Assembly (NCBI GenBank): GCA_027596945.1
Contig: JADGJH010000019.1
Location: forward strand, 1-42,590
Direction of reading: 5' to 3'
Length of the DNA stretch: 42,590 nucleotides
From: Physocladia obscura
Lineage: Eukaryota > Chytridiomycota > Chytridiomycetes > Chytridiales > Chytriomycetaceae
Positions 31,332-42,208 of the stretch are shown here, one piece after another. The notes under the pieces are model-generated. The model was given only the letters and a program-made list of their open reading frames with translations. It was not told the DNA's origin and searched no databases. The position numbers were made by a program, and so were the translations under genes. Position 1 is the stretch's first letter. The number at the start of each line of letters is the position of its first letter.

Positions 31332-32981
31332 TTACAGTCCCGACTGGTCCAAACTTGAACTAACACTAAAGATTAGCCTTAGTCACTTAAATTATGTCAA
31401 AATTTTTGATTATACCTCAAAATTATGTGATTAACAGTTGCAAGCACCTTTGATATTTGTTTTGTATCTGTCGCCCAAGTGAAGTGAACATACATTTTTT
31501 TCTCTGGAAATTTGTTTAGACACAAAAACTGCCTTGAAAAGTATTCCGATGCATTCTCAAAAGTATTTGCCCCTTTGAAATTTTAGTAAAACAAGAACAG
31601 TAACAATGATAATAATCACCTGTGAAACTTGGAAAATGCGTTTGTACAGGGCTAACTTCAAGCTTATCTTTGAAAATATCAATTTTGTTCATAAATATGA
31701 GCATCGAAGTTTTTTTAAAAGCCGGATGATTACAGATCGATGAAAATAATGTCATAGATTCGATGACTTCAAGCACATTTTTAATGAACTAATTTTGAAT
31801 TACAAGAGAACTTACTTCTATTTGTTTCATTATCTTCAAAACAAACTTGATCATATGAACTTATTGCCACCAAGAAGAGAATAGCTTGGACGCTGTCAAA
31901 ATACGGAATCCATTTTTTTCTCTCACTTCTTTGACCACCTAAATCGTATACAACAAACTGAATATCCTGAACCATAAATTTGATATCTGATACACGAGTT
32001 GTAAGAATTCTGGCAGCCAGAATGTCTTGATCTGTCGGTATGAAATCAGCCTGACATATTCGCAAAAGATCGTCAAGAAAACTGAGTCACGAGTTTTAAG
32101 TTTATGAAAAAGAATGAAAAAAAATACAAAACTTACTAAGAACAAGAGTCTAGCAATTGATATTCGTTCGCGCGGCTGTAACAATATTTAACTCCTGAGT
32201 CTTTCCACGCACTGAGAATAGCTTCAACAATTTCGCCTGGAACAACATTTTCTGATCCAAAACAAAAGGTTATGTCGCATCCTTCAATAAGACGTGCAAA
32301 TTCGGGAATTTTGTTTTCAAGCACAAAATTGCATTGAGTAATTGAGGCGACTGTTTCCAATCTTTTTTCAGAAACACCGTTTTCATGTTTATCCATCTCT
32401 ATAGAATTCAACCTAGTATCTGATGAAATTTGTACTGTTTGTGATGTAACATTTCGATCCACAGAAGTTGCGCTGATCCTAGAAGTGTATTTCTCATATT
32501 GTAGTCGCTGTGGATCGGAAAGTCGATCTTCGACTGGGTTATAACCGTAAGGTATTTTCAATTCAGCCATAGCTTTTACAAGAGTTTTGGCGCACGTCAT
32601 AATATTCAAAATTATTGCCGATCGAAATGTTTTTCGTTCATCGCTTGTGAAACCAATACCGTGGATTAATTTAAGTTGCTTTAAAACCGTTGATTTTCCC
32701 GTTTCACCAGCTCCTATAAAGAAGTTTAATTCAATAACGAATAGTAAAAATAGAATTTGAAGCATTGGAACACGAAATTGTTTTGCTCAATAAATTGATC
32801 TGAGTTCAGACACAAAAAACAGTTTCCGATCTCTTAAAACTTGATCAATAATACCTAGCAGCAGCAATTTCACAGTGGAGCCCAGGCTTTCTTGCTCCAA
32901 TTTTATCCGTTTGTCAATATCTCGATTGATAGTAGATGCTTCTCGATTTTCGACACTTTGGTCGGAAGTGCATTGACCCAT
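31332..32981 (-). CDS. Heterotrimeric G-protein alpha subunit
   Basis: Six exons (32981-32855, 32713-32137, 32081-31816, 31766-31620, 31572-31416, 31365-31332) give 435 aa; usual members are 350-360. The start MGQCTS fits an N-myristoylation/palmitoylation signal. The P-loop GAGETGKST (from residue 43) is created by splicing. Also present are the switch I region AARILTTR (usual TTG is TTR), switch II DLGGQRSERKKW, NKIDIF and TWATDT. The helical domain has an insertion of roughly 70 residues. Proposed last exon: skipping 50 nt (31366-31415) gives a tail ending LDQSGL, like the receptor-contact tails ending CGLF or SGL. Without that splice the frame stops at 31397 with a short tail, RYNQKF. It acts at the plasma membrane in receptor signalling, possibly zoospore sensing. 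Confidence 0.9.
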
Positions 32982-33134
32982 TTTGAAAAAGAAAAAATTG
33001 TTATATTTTGTCGTAGTGTACTACCAACATCTTCAGTATTCAAAATTAAAATAATAAACATCAGATGCAGAATTTTTCTGTTTCTTTCTTGCCCTCTACA
33101 CATTTTGCTCTATTTTTATTCAAATTTTTTAAGT

Positions 33135-34900
33135 TCATTTTTGCCCCAAAACCCAAACACTAGTCAAAAATACAAAAAATGCGACAGAAAAAGGAAGATT
33201 AACAAAATAAAACTCAGTTGACACTGTCTGAAGATTGTTTGTAATCTGGTTTCTCGGATTATTAACAGTCTTTTCAATTGTTGCTGCGTGACTTGATGGA
33301 ACAAAATTAAATTTTGCATCCGGACGCACTCTCAATCCAGTAAGTGGTACTTTTTTTTTTGGATATCCTTGGATCGTCAATTCAATATTTTGAACTGCAC
33401 CGAAAAAATCTGTGACAAGGGCCTGTTGATTTAATAACAAAACAAAACATATATTAAAACGTAAAAATAAAATAATAAAAATAAAAATCATACATTGTTG
33501 ACACCCCGTGGAAATAAATCCGTTCTAATGCCCGGGTTTGATAAAATAACATTTGGATCATATGTAGAAAACTGGAAAATTTAGTAGTTAATTGTTTTTG
33601 AGTTTTAATGAAAGCAAAAATTCCGCATACCAGCCCACCAAGAGTAGATTTATCTTGTCTCTCAAGCTTCTCCAGCGTTTCAAGATTTGAATAAGTCCAT
33701 CGATCAATTACAGCCGTGCCAATTTCCATATCATGATGATGAGAGTAAGAATTTTCGCCTACAAGAGAAGAGGTTGCAGCAATGACATTCGGAGAATAAA
33801 CATGCTTGTACATCGATGCGGCTTGACAAGTGTCCATCATAAAAAATATTTCATTATATCTCATTAAAACAAATAAATGCATTTAATGACCCTGAAAAGG
33901 AACACACAAATGGTCAAACCTCTTTTTCTCAAACATTTGCGCAATTGCATCTCCAATATCATGGCTTCCCATTTCTTCAGCGTCTTGAAATTTGAGAAAC
34001 TCTTTACCACCATGTCCTGTCATAAAAATCAGAATGTTTGAGCGATCGTCGGTTAAAAGTCTCTTTGACCGTGGGACGTGATCTTCATGGCGGCCTGTTA
34101 TTTGCCAGAGTTTAGGCGATTTTAGTAGCGGATCATTGCAAATATTATCAGAAATTACATTTTTTTCAAACATCATACCAGTCAAGACTCTGATGAAGCT
34201 TTCCACAGTAACTTCATATCCACGATAATCAACTTCGATATTATCACCATATAAATCGAGCTTGCGCTCGGCGTTGTTGTAAACAGTTGCAGGAAAGTGA
34301 TTGCGGGAATTACAGGCGACATCATCAGCAAGCATTAGGATAATGTTTGAGTCTGGAATTCCAAGTCGTTTAACGGTCCTTTAAAAAAAACTTCAGCAAA
34401 ACATGATGAAAATTATGAAAAATACCTATACATAGACAGAGTGTTTGCAATGTGTCTGTAATTGAACCAGAAACGCGATGTGCATACCTAAAATTTGATA
34501 CTTTATGAAAGCCGACGAAAAAGGATACCGAAACACACTAACCAGAACTGCCCAGTTGTTTGTGTGAGCAGAAGAAGTCATTACACCAGCGCCAACTGCG
34601 ATGGACTCCCCAAGACCATTAGAGTCTAAAAACAATTGTTTCCAACCAATTCATTACGTTACAGGTGTTAGTATCAAAAGATCCCGTGGAATATTCGAGC
34701 AGTAAAGTCGTCAAAAAAAGATAGAAGGAATGTTCGATTTATTCAAACTATTAATCAAAAAATAAATAAATAAAAAAGCTCCCACCAATTCGTCGAAGAG
34801 CGGAAATAGCACCAGATTTATCAATATCTAACTCTGCTCCAGCTGCCGTGGTTATTGCTGTTGTGCAAAGTGATATCGTCAGCAGCATTGCCGTCCGCAT
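33135..34900 (-). CDS. PIGK: GPI-anchor transamidase catalytic subunit (PIG-K/Gpi8)
   Basis: Seven exons (34900-34786, 34625-34543, 34487-34426, 34378-33920, 33859-33631, 33571-33494, 33422-33135) give 437 aa; human 395 and yeast 411. A signal peptide ([19 protein letters not shown]) precedes the caspase-like C13 peptidase domain: [33 protein letters not shown], then His209 in FMTGHGG and Cys251 in MMDTCQ. A C-terminal membrane helix ([17 protein letters not shown]) follows. In the ER the complex cleaves the C-terminal signal of precursors and attaches the GPI anchor. An insert of about 25-30 residues (near 155-180, [16 protein letters not shown]) sits before [14 protein letters not shown], where known members are shorter. 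It lies 153 bp upstream of the G-alpha gene, same strand. Confidence 0.93.
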
Positions 34901-35042
34901 TTTTCAAATGAAATTTATTGTTTCTTCCGAGTGAAGTGATAGAAAAAAAAAGGGGGTAAATAATTCATACCACGATACTTGCCTCTAGAACGTGGGAAAC
35001 ATAAAAAAGAAAACTAAAACTAAAACAAAGCAAAACACGGTA

Positions 35043-35993
35043 TCACACGTACTGGTAGTTTGCGTACCCATACTGGATCTTACTCCTATTGATCCTCCAT
35101 GCTTCATTCATAAGACTCTCACTTGCACGGTCTTTCTGCGCAATTTTGACAAACAGCAACACAGACATACCCAACCCAATCAACTCAATAAAACCCAACG
35201 CGATACCTGTACCACCAATAGTTGCCAAACTCCCTTGCAACGCACCCTTGACTGCACCCAAACACGGGGACTGGTAGTTAAAACTCTGTGCCGTAGCGCA
35301 GTTACTGGGAACGCTGTACGAAGTGACGTTACGGAATCCACAACATTGAAATGCGCGTTCAACATGCTGGATATTATTGAGCTGTTGGGTTGTGCCGCTG
35401 GCAACGCTTGCAATCCATGCTGTTTCGAGAAGGCTTTCAACTTCGTCGCTTTTGACGTATGCAGCGATTCCTACGCCGATTTCAAACACTACGAGTAGGA
35501 GAAGGAGGCCGAAATATGTCTTCAGAAGCATTCCTTTTTCGTTTGCAGCGCCAAAAATGCCTTTTTGATTTTTTGAAGGAGATAATTAAAACAAAAATAA
35601 CAAAATCAATAAAATAAACAATAAAGAACAATAAAACAAATAAACTAATTAAATGCAAACTTACCAAAAAGTGAAATCGCGGTGACCAAAACGCCAATTC
35701 CAATAGCAGCTGCAGCAGTGCTTCCAGACAAATCAATCAAATCATCTTGTCCAGCATTTGCCTGTATGTACGCACCGCCGCCAATCAGGATAACTCCTGC
35801 GAGCTATTTCCAGAGATATGAAAAAAAAATAGAATAACAAAAAAGAATGGGGAGAAAGTACACTTACAAGAGACAAGAAATTGACAAATAAGAGTAGGTT
35901 TTTAACAAAGGTAAATCCGCCTGATGAAAAGAACGCGTCTTTGTTGAACGAGAATGTTGAAATGCGAGAAAGAAATGGCATTATTTCTTTCAT
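35043..35993 (-). CDS. Tetraspanin-family membrane protein
   Basis: Three exons (35993-35868, 35803-35665, 35560-35043) give 260 aa. Four membrane helices are visible: FVKNLLLFVNFLSLLAGVIL; AAAAIGIGVLVTAISLFGIF; YFGLLLLLVVFEIGVGIAAY; and GFIELIGLGMSVLLFVKI near the C terminus. Between helices 3 and 4 lies a large extracellular loop with the tetraspanin CCG signature (FQCCGFRN) and two later cysteines (NCAT, SPCLG), the minimal four-Cys pattern. Tetraspanins organise membrane microdomains; fungal ones are linked to penetration structures, but I cannot assign this one to a subgroup. The start was taken at MKEIMPF; a second Met four residues later is possible. Confidence 0.82.
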
Positions 35994-36206
35994 TCATTTT
36001 ATTTTTTATATTATTTTGTCTGTTAAAATAGTACGTTATGTTATTACCTGTAACTAGTACTGTTCACCGCTAAAATTATTGGATTGATTGTGGTTGAATC
36101 CACAGTCTGTTTTTATTTTTTTTGTTGATCTTCGAAAATCTTTTTGACAACAAATCACAGCTCAACAATTTAAAAAAGATACTGAGACAGAATTAAATAA
36201 ATCTTA
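35994..36206. other. Spacer between TTI2 3' end and tetraspanin start
   Basis: 213 bp of AT-rich DNA between two minus-strand genes. It should hold the TTI2 3' untranslated region and the tetraspanin promoter. No gene or repeat was seen. Confidence 0.4.
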
Positions 36207-38537
36207 TTATCGATGCGGCTTAGTCAATTTTTTAAACGAGGGATCCAGTTTCACAAGCATACGAACATCGGGCTGTTTTTGTTTTGTTAAATTAAAAACT
36301 AAGAAAATAGACGGTTATTACCATCAAATCATCGCCACAAATCTCCCACAACACATTTATCACATTTTGCAAAGAATTTCTGAGATTTTTCCGCACTGTT
36401 TTTCCGAAGGTTTATGATTAATAACAATAAGAATAACAAAATAACACACATTCAGACTCCTTCAAATCTTTCAACCGTAAATCTCGAGCCTCAACAACAT
36501 CGTCGCGATCAAGGTTCATCCATACTGTTGCACATGCTTTTAAAACAGTTCCACTGTATACGCTAGCCCGTGGCCAACATGTCCTCAAAATTGCTGTCAA
36601 TGCGGTACATGCAAGAATTTGAGTTTTTGAATCCTGCGTATGAAGCTCGAGAATCTCACTTGTCAGTTCAACAAGGGACTTTCATAGCATATTATTACTA
36701 TTTACATAAATCGGTAATATTTTTTCTCACCCCTAGATATCGGATGGAAAGCAAACCCAACTCGTCAACGACCGGTGCAATCGATTTTAGTACTATCTAC
36801 GAATTACAGGAGTATATATGTGTGCGTGTGCGTACATTATTAGGTACAGGATGAGCATTTGTGAGATTTTGAAAACTCACTCGAATAACATCTAATTTGC
36901 CTCCAATAGAAAGTTTTAAGCCTCTCACAATTCCATCTTCCATAATCACAGCTAATTTCAAAAATGCATCCTCCGAATACTGAACATGTAGTGTTTTCAC
37001 AAGATGAACTATTGTTAAGAATGCTTCTCGAAGTACCAGTGGTTGAGAATGGAATGTCAAGCAATCTCGAAGTGTCTATATTTCGCGGATTAAAATTTGT
37101 ATGATCTTTTTTTTTTTTTTTTGGTCGCTTGTTCGCTTACTTTGAACTAAACTTCTTGTGCACTATATTCGCGACATACCTTAAAAAATACTTCCTCGAG
37201 ACCCGTTTGTCTGATACTTTGCGCCAAAAACAGACCACCACCATCTGCAGCATCAATGGTCTTATCAGTACCGCCCAAAACACGCGTCCGCAATAGCTTG
37301 ATCCCCAAAGTCTTGTATTTAGGATCATAGTCGTCCATAAGAACAAGAACGGTTGGAATAACCAACCCTTGCAGTAGCATATCGCCACTATTACTGCTAA
37401 TACTGCCACTATTACTTATAACTGAATTATCGTTAGAATGACTCGTTTTGTCATTGTTATCAATTTGCATTAGAATCCATTCGAAAACAGCGACACATTC
37501 AACGGATTCTGATTTCCAAGGCTGTTCATCATGTCCCATGAAGCGCATCGCTGCAGGTAGCTTTGGCTGTTTTCCAGGTACTTTTCTTTGAGCAGGATCA
37601 GCCCTTTTTTTTGCGGCATGTTGTTGTTCAAAGTATGGTTTGATGTGGTTCGTGAGTATACGTTTGGCGTGGCGCAAGATTAACCGATTATGGTCAGTGG
37701 AAGGAAATGTTCCTGACTGCTGTCTGTATTGTTGCTCGGATCGATACATTGTTGCAACAAGGGAATTGAGTAGATCTGGGTTGATAACAGAGTTGGAAAA
37801 CGACCAAAAAGAAAAATTACGAACCGGACGCTGCTGCGACAGAATTGGATGTGGACCATTTTTCGAGTCCCTCTTGCGTGGTTGCATCAGACAAGAATGC
37901 GGCGCAGCGGGCGAGAAGCAGCGAGATAGTATTATTGTCCAAATAATGAAGCTGGGTTTGTTGAGTTTTTTGAGTGTATAAAAGAAGATACATACGATAT
38001 GAGCTTGGTTGACAATATCAACTAAAATGGCAAGAAGAGAAAACAACGAGGCGGCTTCTATACGGAAGCGAGAAACAAGCACGGAGTCTAAATTCGAGTC
38101 TGGTTAATTGGTTTAGTAAGGATTGGATTCCATTTAAGTGTCCCAAGCAGGTAAAGGGGAATTAATATACGCTGTGTGATCGCAAAGATTGATGGAACGG
38201 CGAGCAGAGCCGCAAGCCGCAGGAAGGCTTCGTTAAGTCGCGTGCAAGCAGACGGAGTCAATTCGATGGATGGTCGAGCAGCGATAGATAGAGTACTATG
38301 AGCTAAAGTTGCTTGTGTTGGAGCGGTTGGGGCCATTTCAATGGAAGAGACAACGGACGCAAGAGTTGTAATGGCAGTCGTGGTTGTTGGGTTCGAGATG
38401 TTCGCGGCGGCACAAAAGGAAGGCACAAAGTCAACAAGAAGCTGGGCGGGTGACAGTAAGTGCGGTATTGCTATTTTTGCTCTTGTTGGCAGAGTATTTC
38501 CCGGCCCAGCCAGATCCTGTCTATCTTCTTCCATCAT
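36207..38537 (-). CDS. TTI2: TELO2-interacting protein 2 (TTT complex)
   Basis: Nine exons: 38537-38171, 38099-37996, 37951-37825, 37775-37180, 37075-36881, 36796-36731, 36678-36450, 36395-36322, 36272-36207. They give 607 aa; human TTI2 is about 508. It is a helical-repeat protein. Family-like blocks are PTVLVLMDDYDPKYKTLGIKLL, with a following TGLEEVFFK, and near the C terminus LTAILRTCWPRASVYSGTVL. The first intron has two in-frame acceptors 12 nt apart (after CCAG at 38100, or after TTTAG at 38088), which would add or drop four residues. With Tel2 and Tti1 it forms the Hsp90-linked TTT co-chaperone that matures PIKK kinases (ATM, ATR, mTOR). The start (Met-Met) is 51 bp from the start of the divergent PEX11-like gene. 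Confidence 0.82.
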
Positions 38538-38588
38538 AGAAACAAATCTGACAAAAAAAAAAGAAAGCTGGGCCACCAAGTTTTCATT
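38538..38588. promoter_or_regulatory. 51-bp divergent upstream region, TTI2/PEX11-like
   Basis: The shortest head-to-head spacer in the window. It is A-rich on the plus strand. The transcripts of both genes very probably start inside or overlap each other's leaders. No motif recognised. Confidence 0.4.
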
Positions 38589-41500
38589 ATGAGTGACGAC
38601 ACAACAACAACAACAGCAACAACGAAAACAGAAGGAACAGGAAAAATAACGGAAGCATCTACGGCAGCACCCGGTAGCAGGCGAAGCGCACCCCACGATC
38701 AGACTATCACTGAATCAACGAAAAAAGAACCCATGAGTCAAGCTCAAGCTGACACTTCATCACCATCACCACCACAATCTCCAATAGCCACTTCCACATC
38801 TGATCCTGATCCGAACTTTGCTACGACAGCCACCACCACTGTTGGTTATGTCGACGGAAATAACGCGAGCAATATCGGTAGCTGGACTGACGGTAATACT
38901 GAGACTGTTGCTATTGCTGCTGCGAACGTTACCGCGAATACTTTCGACGCTATCATTGATTATTTTCCACTAATCACCCCGACATTCGACGCGAAACTCA
39001 CTCTAGCTCGTTCTCGCTCACTGTCTCACGCTGCAACTCTCACTCAATCGCTGTCTCTCTCACACGCCGCCTCACAGTCTACCCTTCCACCGATCTCGCC
39101 ATCTTCAAAGTCACCGTCAAACATTTCCAAGATAAACGAAAAAATTGAGAGCGAAAACAACACAAACATAAATAGCAACTCTGAAAGCAATACCGCTGAC
39201 GCGCCTTATTCTAATATTCTTAGCCGCATAAGAGACCATATCTATACTTCTGCCACATCATCCCCACCACCAATATTTTCCTCCTCCATCCAACAAGTGC
39301 AGCAACAACCATCACTACCACCATCACCAATTACGGCCATTACAACATATACAATATCATCAAACCCACTTCTTTCTTTTGCAATTGCTTCTCTTGATTC
39401 TGTGTACGGAATTGACCTTGTTTATCGCTTTTCAATAGCTGCATTGCGCTTTCTCTTTGCCTATCTTTTAATACTTGCGAGAATCGAGGATGAAGAGGAT
39501 TCTGTTTGGGGTACGAAGTGAGCGAAATTAACGAGAATATGATTTTAGTGAGCTCAACTGATTTTAGTTTTTGGCAGAGATAGCGAATAAAAAATACAAA
39601 CAACCAAACAACCAGACAAGCTAATCATCGAATAAAAAAAGGAACCGTCTTGGAAACAATTGAAAAATCTCAGGAAAATAAAGTTCCAATAAGAATTGCC
39701 AGACATTCCTTGTTACCACTGCCACAATCCTCTACCAGCACTTCTTCAGCTGGAATTTTGCGTTGGTTCCGCATGGAATCTGTTGCAATTGGATACTGGC
39801 GCCTATGGTGCTGGTGGTCTCATGCTTCAGCCGCCGCCACAATCCTTGTCGATTCTCCTTCTCCACCTTCCACCATATCTGATCGCTTTGCAGTTGCCGT
39901 AGCCGGTTTTGGCGGATCCACAGATCGTACAAGACTTGCACTGAAAGTTTTCAGGCTTTTCGCAGTTCTTTCTCGAGCTCGTTGTCTTTTGCGGGTTATA
40001 ATTGGGGCAAAATGTGCTTTAGAAACTTGTGAGGGTTGTTTTTTTTTTCTACAGGCTTTTTCTTCTAAAAATTTCAAAGATACAGCAGCAAAAGCATCAA
40101 CAAACGGAGGATTTAACCCCGGCGGCAATAACTTTAAGTCCGGAAAATACGCTGCAGATACAATACACCGTCCTTCAAATTCTTCGAAACAGGAATCTCG
40201 AGCACACAGCCACAGTTCATCCGTTATTCGGCATTTTTCGTCAACATCTGTCCAAAAGCAAGGTATTTCGAGAAGCGCAAGCTCAGGATTTGCTGCTGGT
40301 GGTGTTGGGGGCAATTTGATCGAATCCACAAGCCGTGCCGCTAGTAGCCCTGGAAACTTGCCAAATGAAGCTGTAACTAGCGACGAAGATAACAACAAAG
40401 GTTTTGTGGATGGAGGAACTAAAAACAGTGATGGTAGCAGTATTTTAGAAAGCCAATACAATAGAGGCCGCCCGAGCAGGAAGAGCAGCTGCGGAGACGT
40501 GAGTGGAGACGATGGCGAAGCTGACAATGAATATTCTGCCATAGCAGTTACAAAAAACCGAGCTTTAAAAGAACCTAAGCGTTCAAAAAGTGTTGGCAGA
40601 AGCGGCGGCGCGAGCGTGGTCTCAGGCGATGTAGCTGTTACTGGTGAGGAATTGACGGCGACAGCTAGAGATCGAAAAAGCGTGAGTAGGATTAGACCTG
40701 TTAATAGTAGCGCCAGCAGCAATATTAGAAGGAAAAAATGTTCCAGCGTTGTTAGTGGCGATGAAGGGCAAGCCCTTGATCCGATTCCGCTTGGGTTTGA
40801 AAAAAACCGGAATGGCAATATGCTAGATTTGTCTGGCTCAATTGAAAATGGACAAGTTGCTTCATTGCATAGAATAGAAAGAATAAACACGGCACCTGTG
40901 GGAGTACCACTTTCGAATATTTCTGGGCAGCCTCAATTTCGACAATATCAAACAACCATGTACGAGTCATCAAATAGTTTTGGTGGAGCCACCCAAAATT
41001 TTATTACAAAGTCACTTAGTCGAATGCCTCATAGTGATTCTGTAGCATCGTTTGCTTCTTCACTTGTGGCACAATATAGATCTACAATGACTCCAAAATC
41101 CCCAAAATCCTATTCAACGACCCCGTTAGCATCTTTTCCACCGACAGCATACCCCACCACTCCGCCGCCACCGCTACCACAACAATCACAATTAGCAACA
41201 ACAGATCAGCGACAACAATCTTCGTTATTTTATCGCCTCCTACAAAATGATGCCAGTGACAAATTAACTCCTGTCCTCCAAACATGGCGGAAAATTATCC
41301 GCTTGGTTCATCTTCCTCTCCAAATTCTCCATTTACTTTTATGCACACGCGGCATAGCATGGAAACCACCTGTTAGATTGCAATCAGTGCACAGCGTGAA
41401 GTCATACTCGATTCAACGCACACGTGACATAACGCGGTGGCTTGGAATTATTTGGACTCTATTTATATGTGTTGATTCTGCGGTTACAATGCGGCGAATT

Positions 41501-42148
41501 ATTAAGATTGTGAAGCAACTTGGAGTCGTGCGTGGGCAACTTGTGTTAGCGATACGTAACAATGGTGGTGGTGGAAGAAAGTCTGTGAAGGGGGACAATA
41601 GTGCAATTGGCGGAGGAGGAGGTAGCAGCAGTCAGGACACCGCAACACCCTATGGTGTTGAAGATTTTCTTGTTGACTTGGTAGGGAAGGGTGTTATCGG
41701 AGCTTTTTTTGAAGCAATGAGAGTAGGTAATTGTGTTGGTGCAGGTGGTGTATTCGCGCGATTTAGCCCTAATTGTGGCGGCAGTATAGGCGTTGGGGAT
41801 TTTTTTCTGCAGCAGCAACAGCAGCAGCAACCTGTAGAAGTCAGGATGCTGTTTGAAGAGATGGCAGGACTGAAGAGTGAATTGCAAGATGCGTTTTTGA
41901 TCCTTCTTGCTGCTGGTGGAGATTTACCACAAGCATTTGGGTCGACTTTTAGAAGCACACGGCCATCAGCGGCACTTAGTAGATTGGCAGCAATCGCACA
42001 CAAGTCGAATGACGAAGCTTTATTAAATGAAATAAGAAATGAAACGAACCTGTTTCCAACCTGGTTTGTTGGAATAAGTGGGATTGCTGCAAGTCTTGCA
42101 GCTGCGCGGCTGAGATGGACGACTGGAGTTGTTGTAGACTCATTGTGA
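38589..42148 (+). CDS. Very long PEX11-like protein with disordered linkers
   Basis: Two exons (38589-39517, 39703-42148) give 1124 aa; PEX11 proteins are normally about 230-400. The join is inferred: the second frame has no ATG before 39774 and a GTGAGC donor at 39518 keeps frame with an AG at 39702. A Thr/Ser/Asn-rich N terminus leads to LLSFAIASLDSVYGIDLVYR with a hydrophobic helix, resembling the first PEX11 helix. Exon 2 opens with STDRTRLALKVFRLFAVLSR, followed by a long Ser/Gly/Asn-rich segment. The C-terminal part has membrane-like helices (WRKIIRLVHLPLQILHLLL, RDITRWLGIIWTLFICVDSA), a Gln run near 41810-41832 and TWFVGISGIAASLAAARL. PEX11 proteins shape and divide peroxisomes. Two separate genes, or an unrelated membrane protein, remain possible. 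Confidence 0.5.
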
Positions 42149-42208
42149 TATTGAATGAATAAAAAAAAGAAATTTGACGATGGCTTTTTTGTGTAAAGTG
42201 AAAAATTT

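Noticed and set aside
35089..35498. Plus-strand frame of 168 codons opposite the tetraspanin
   Set aside because: Antisense shadow; the minus strand has the CCG signature, four membrane helices and valid introns.
35043..35993. Possibility that the four-helix protein is APH-1 or PEN-2, to complete gamma-secretase
   Set aside because: The CCG loop and helix layout are those of tetraspanins; no APH-1 GxxxG helix pattern or PEN-2 hairpin was seen.
39820..40890. 356-codon open frame on the minus strand inside the PEX11-like gene
   Set aside because: It is a shadow of the Ser/Gly-rich plus-strand frame, is biased toward Leu/Ser/Pro, has no splice or family support and overlaps the better-supported frame fully.
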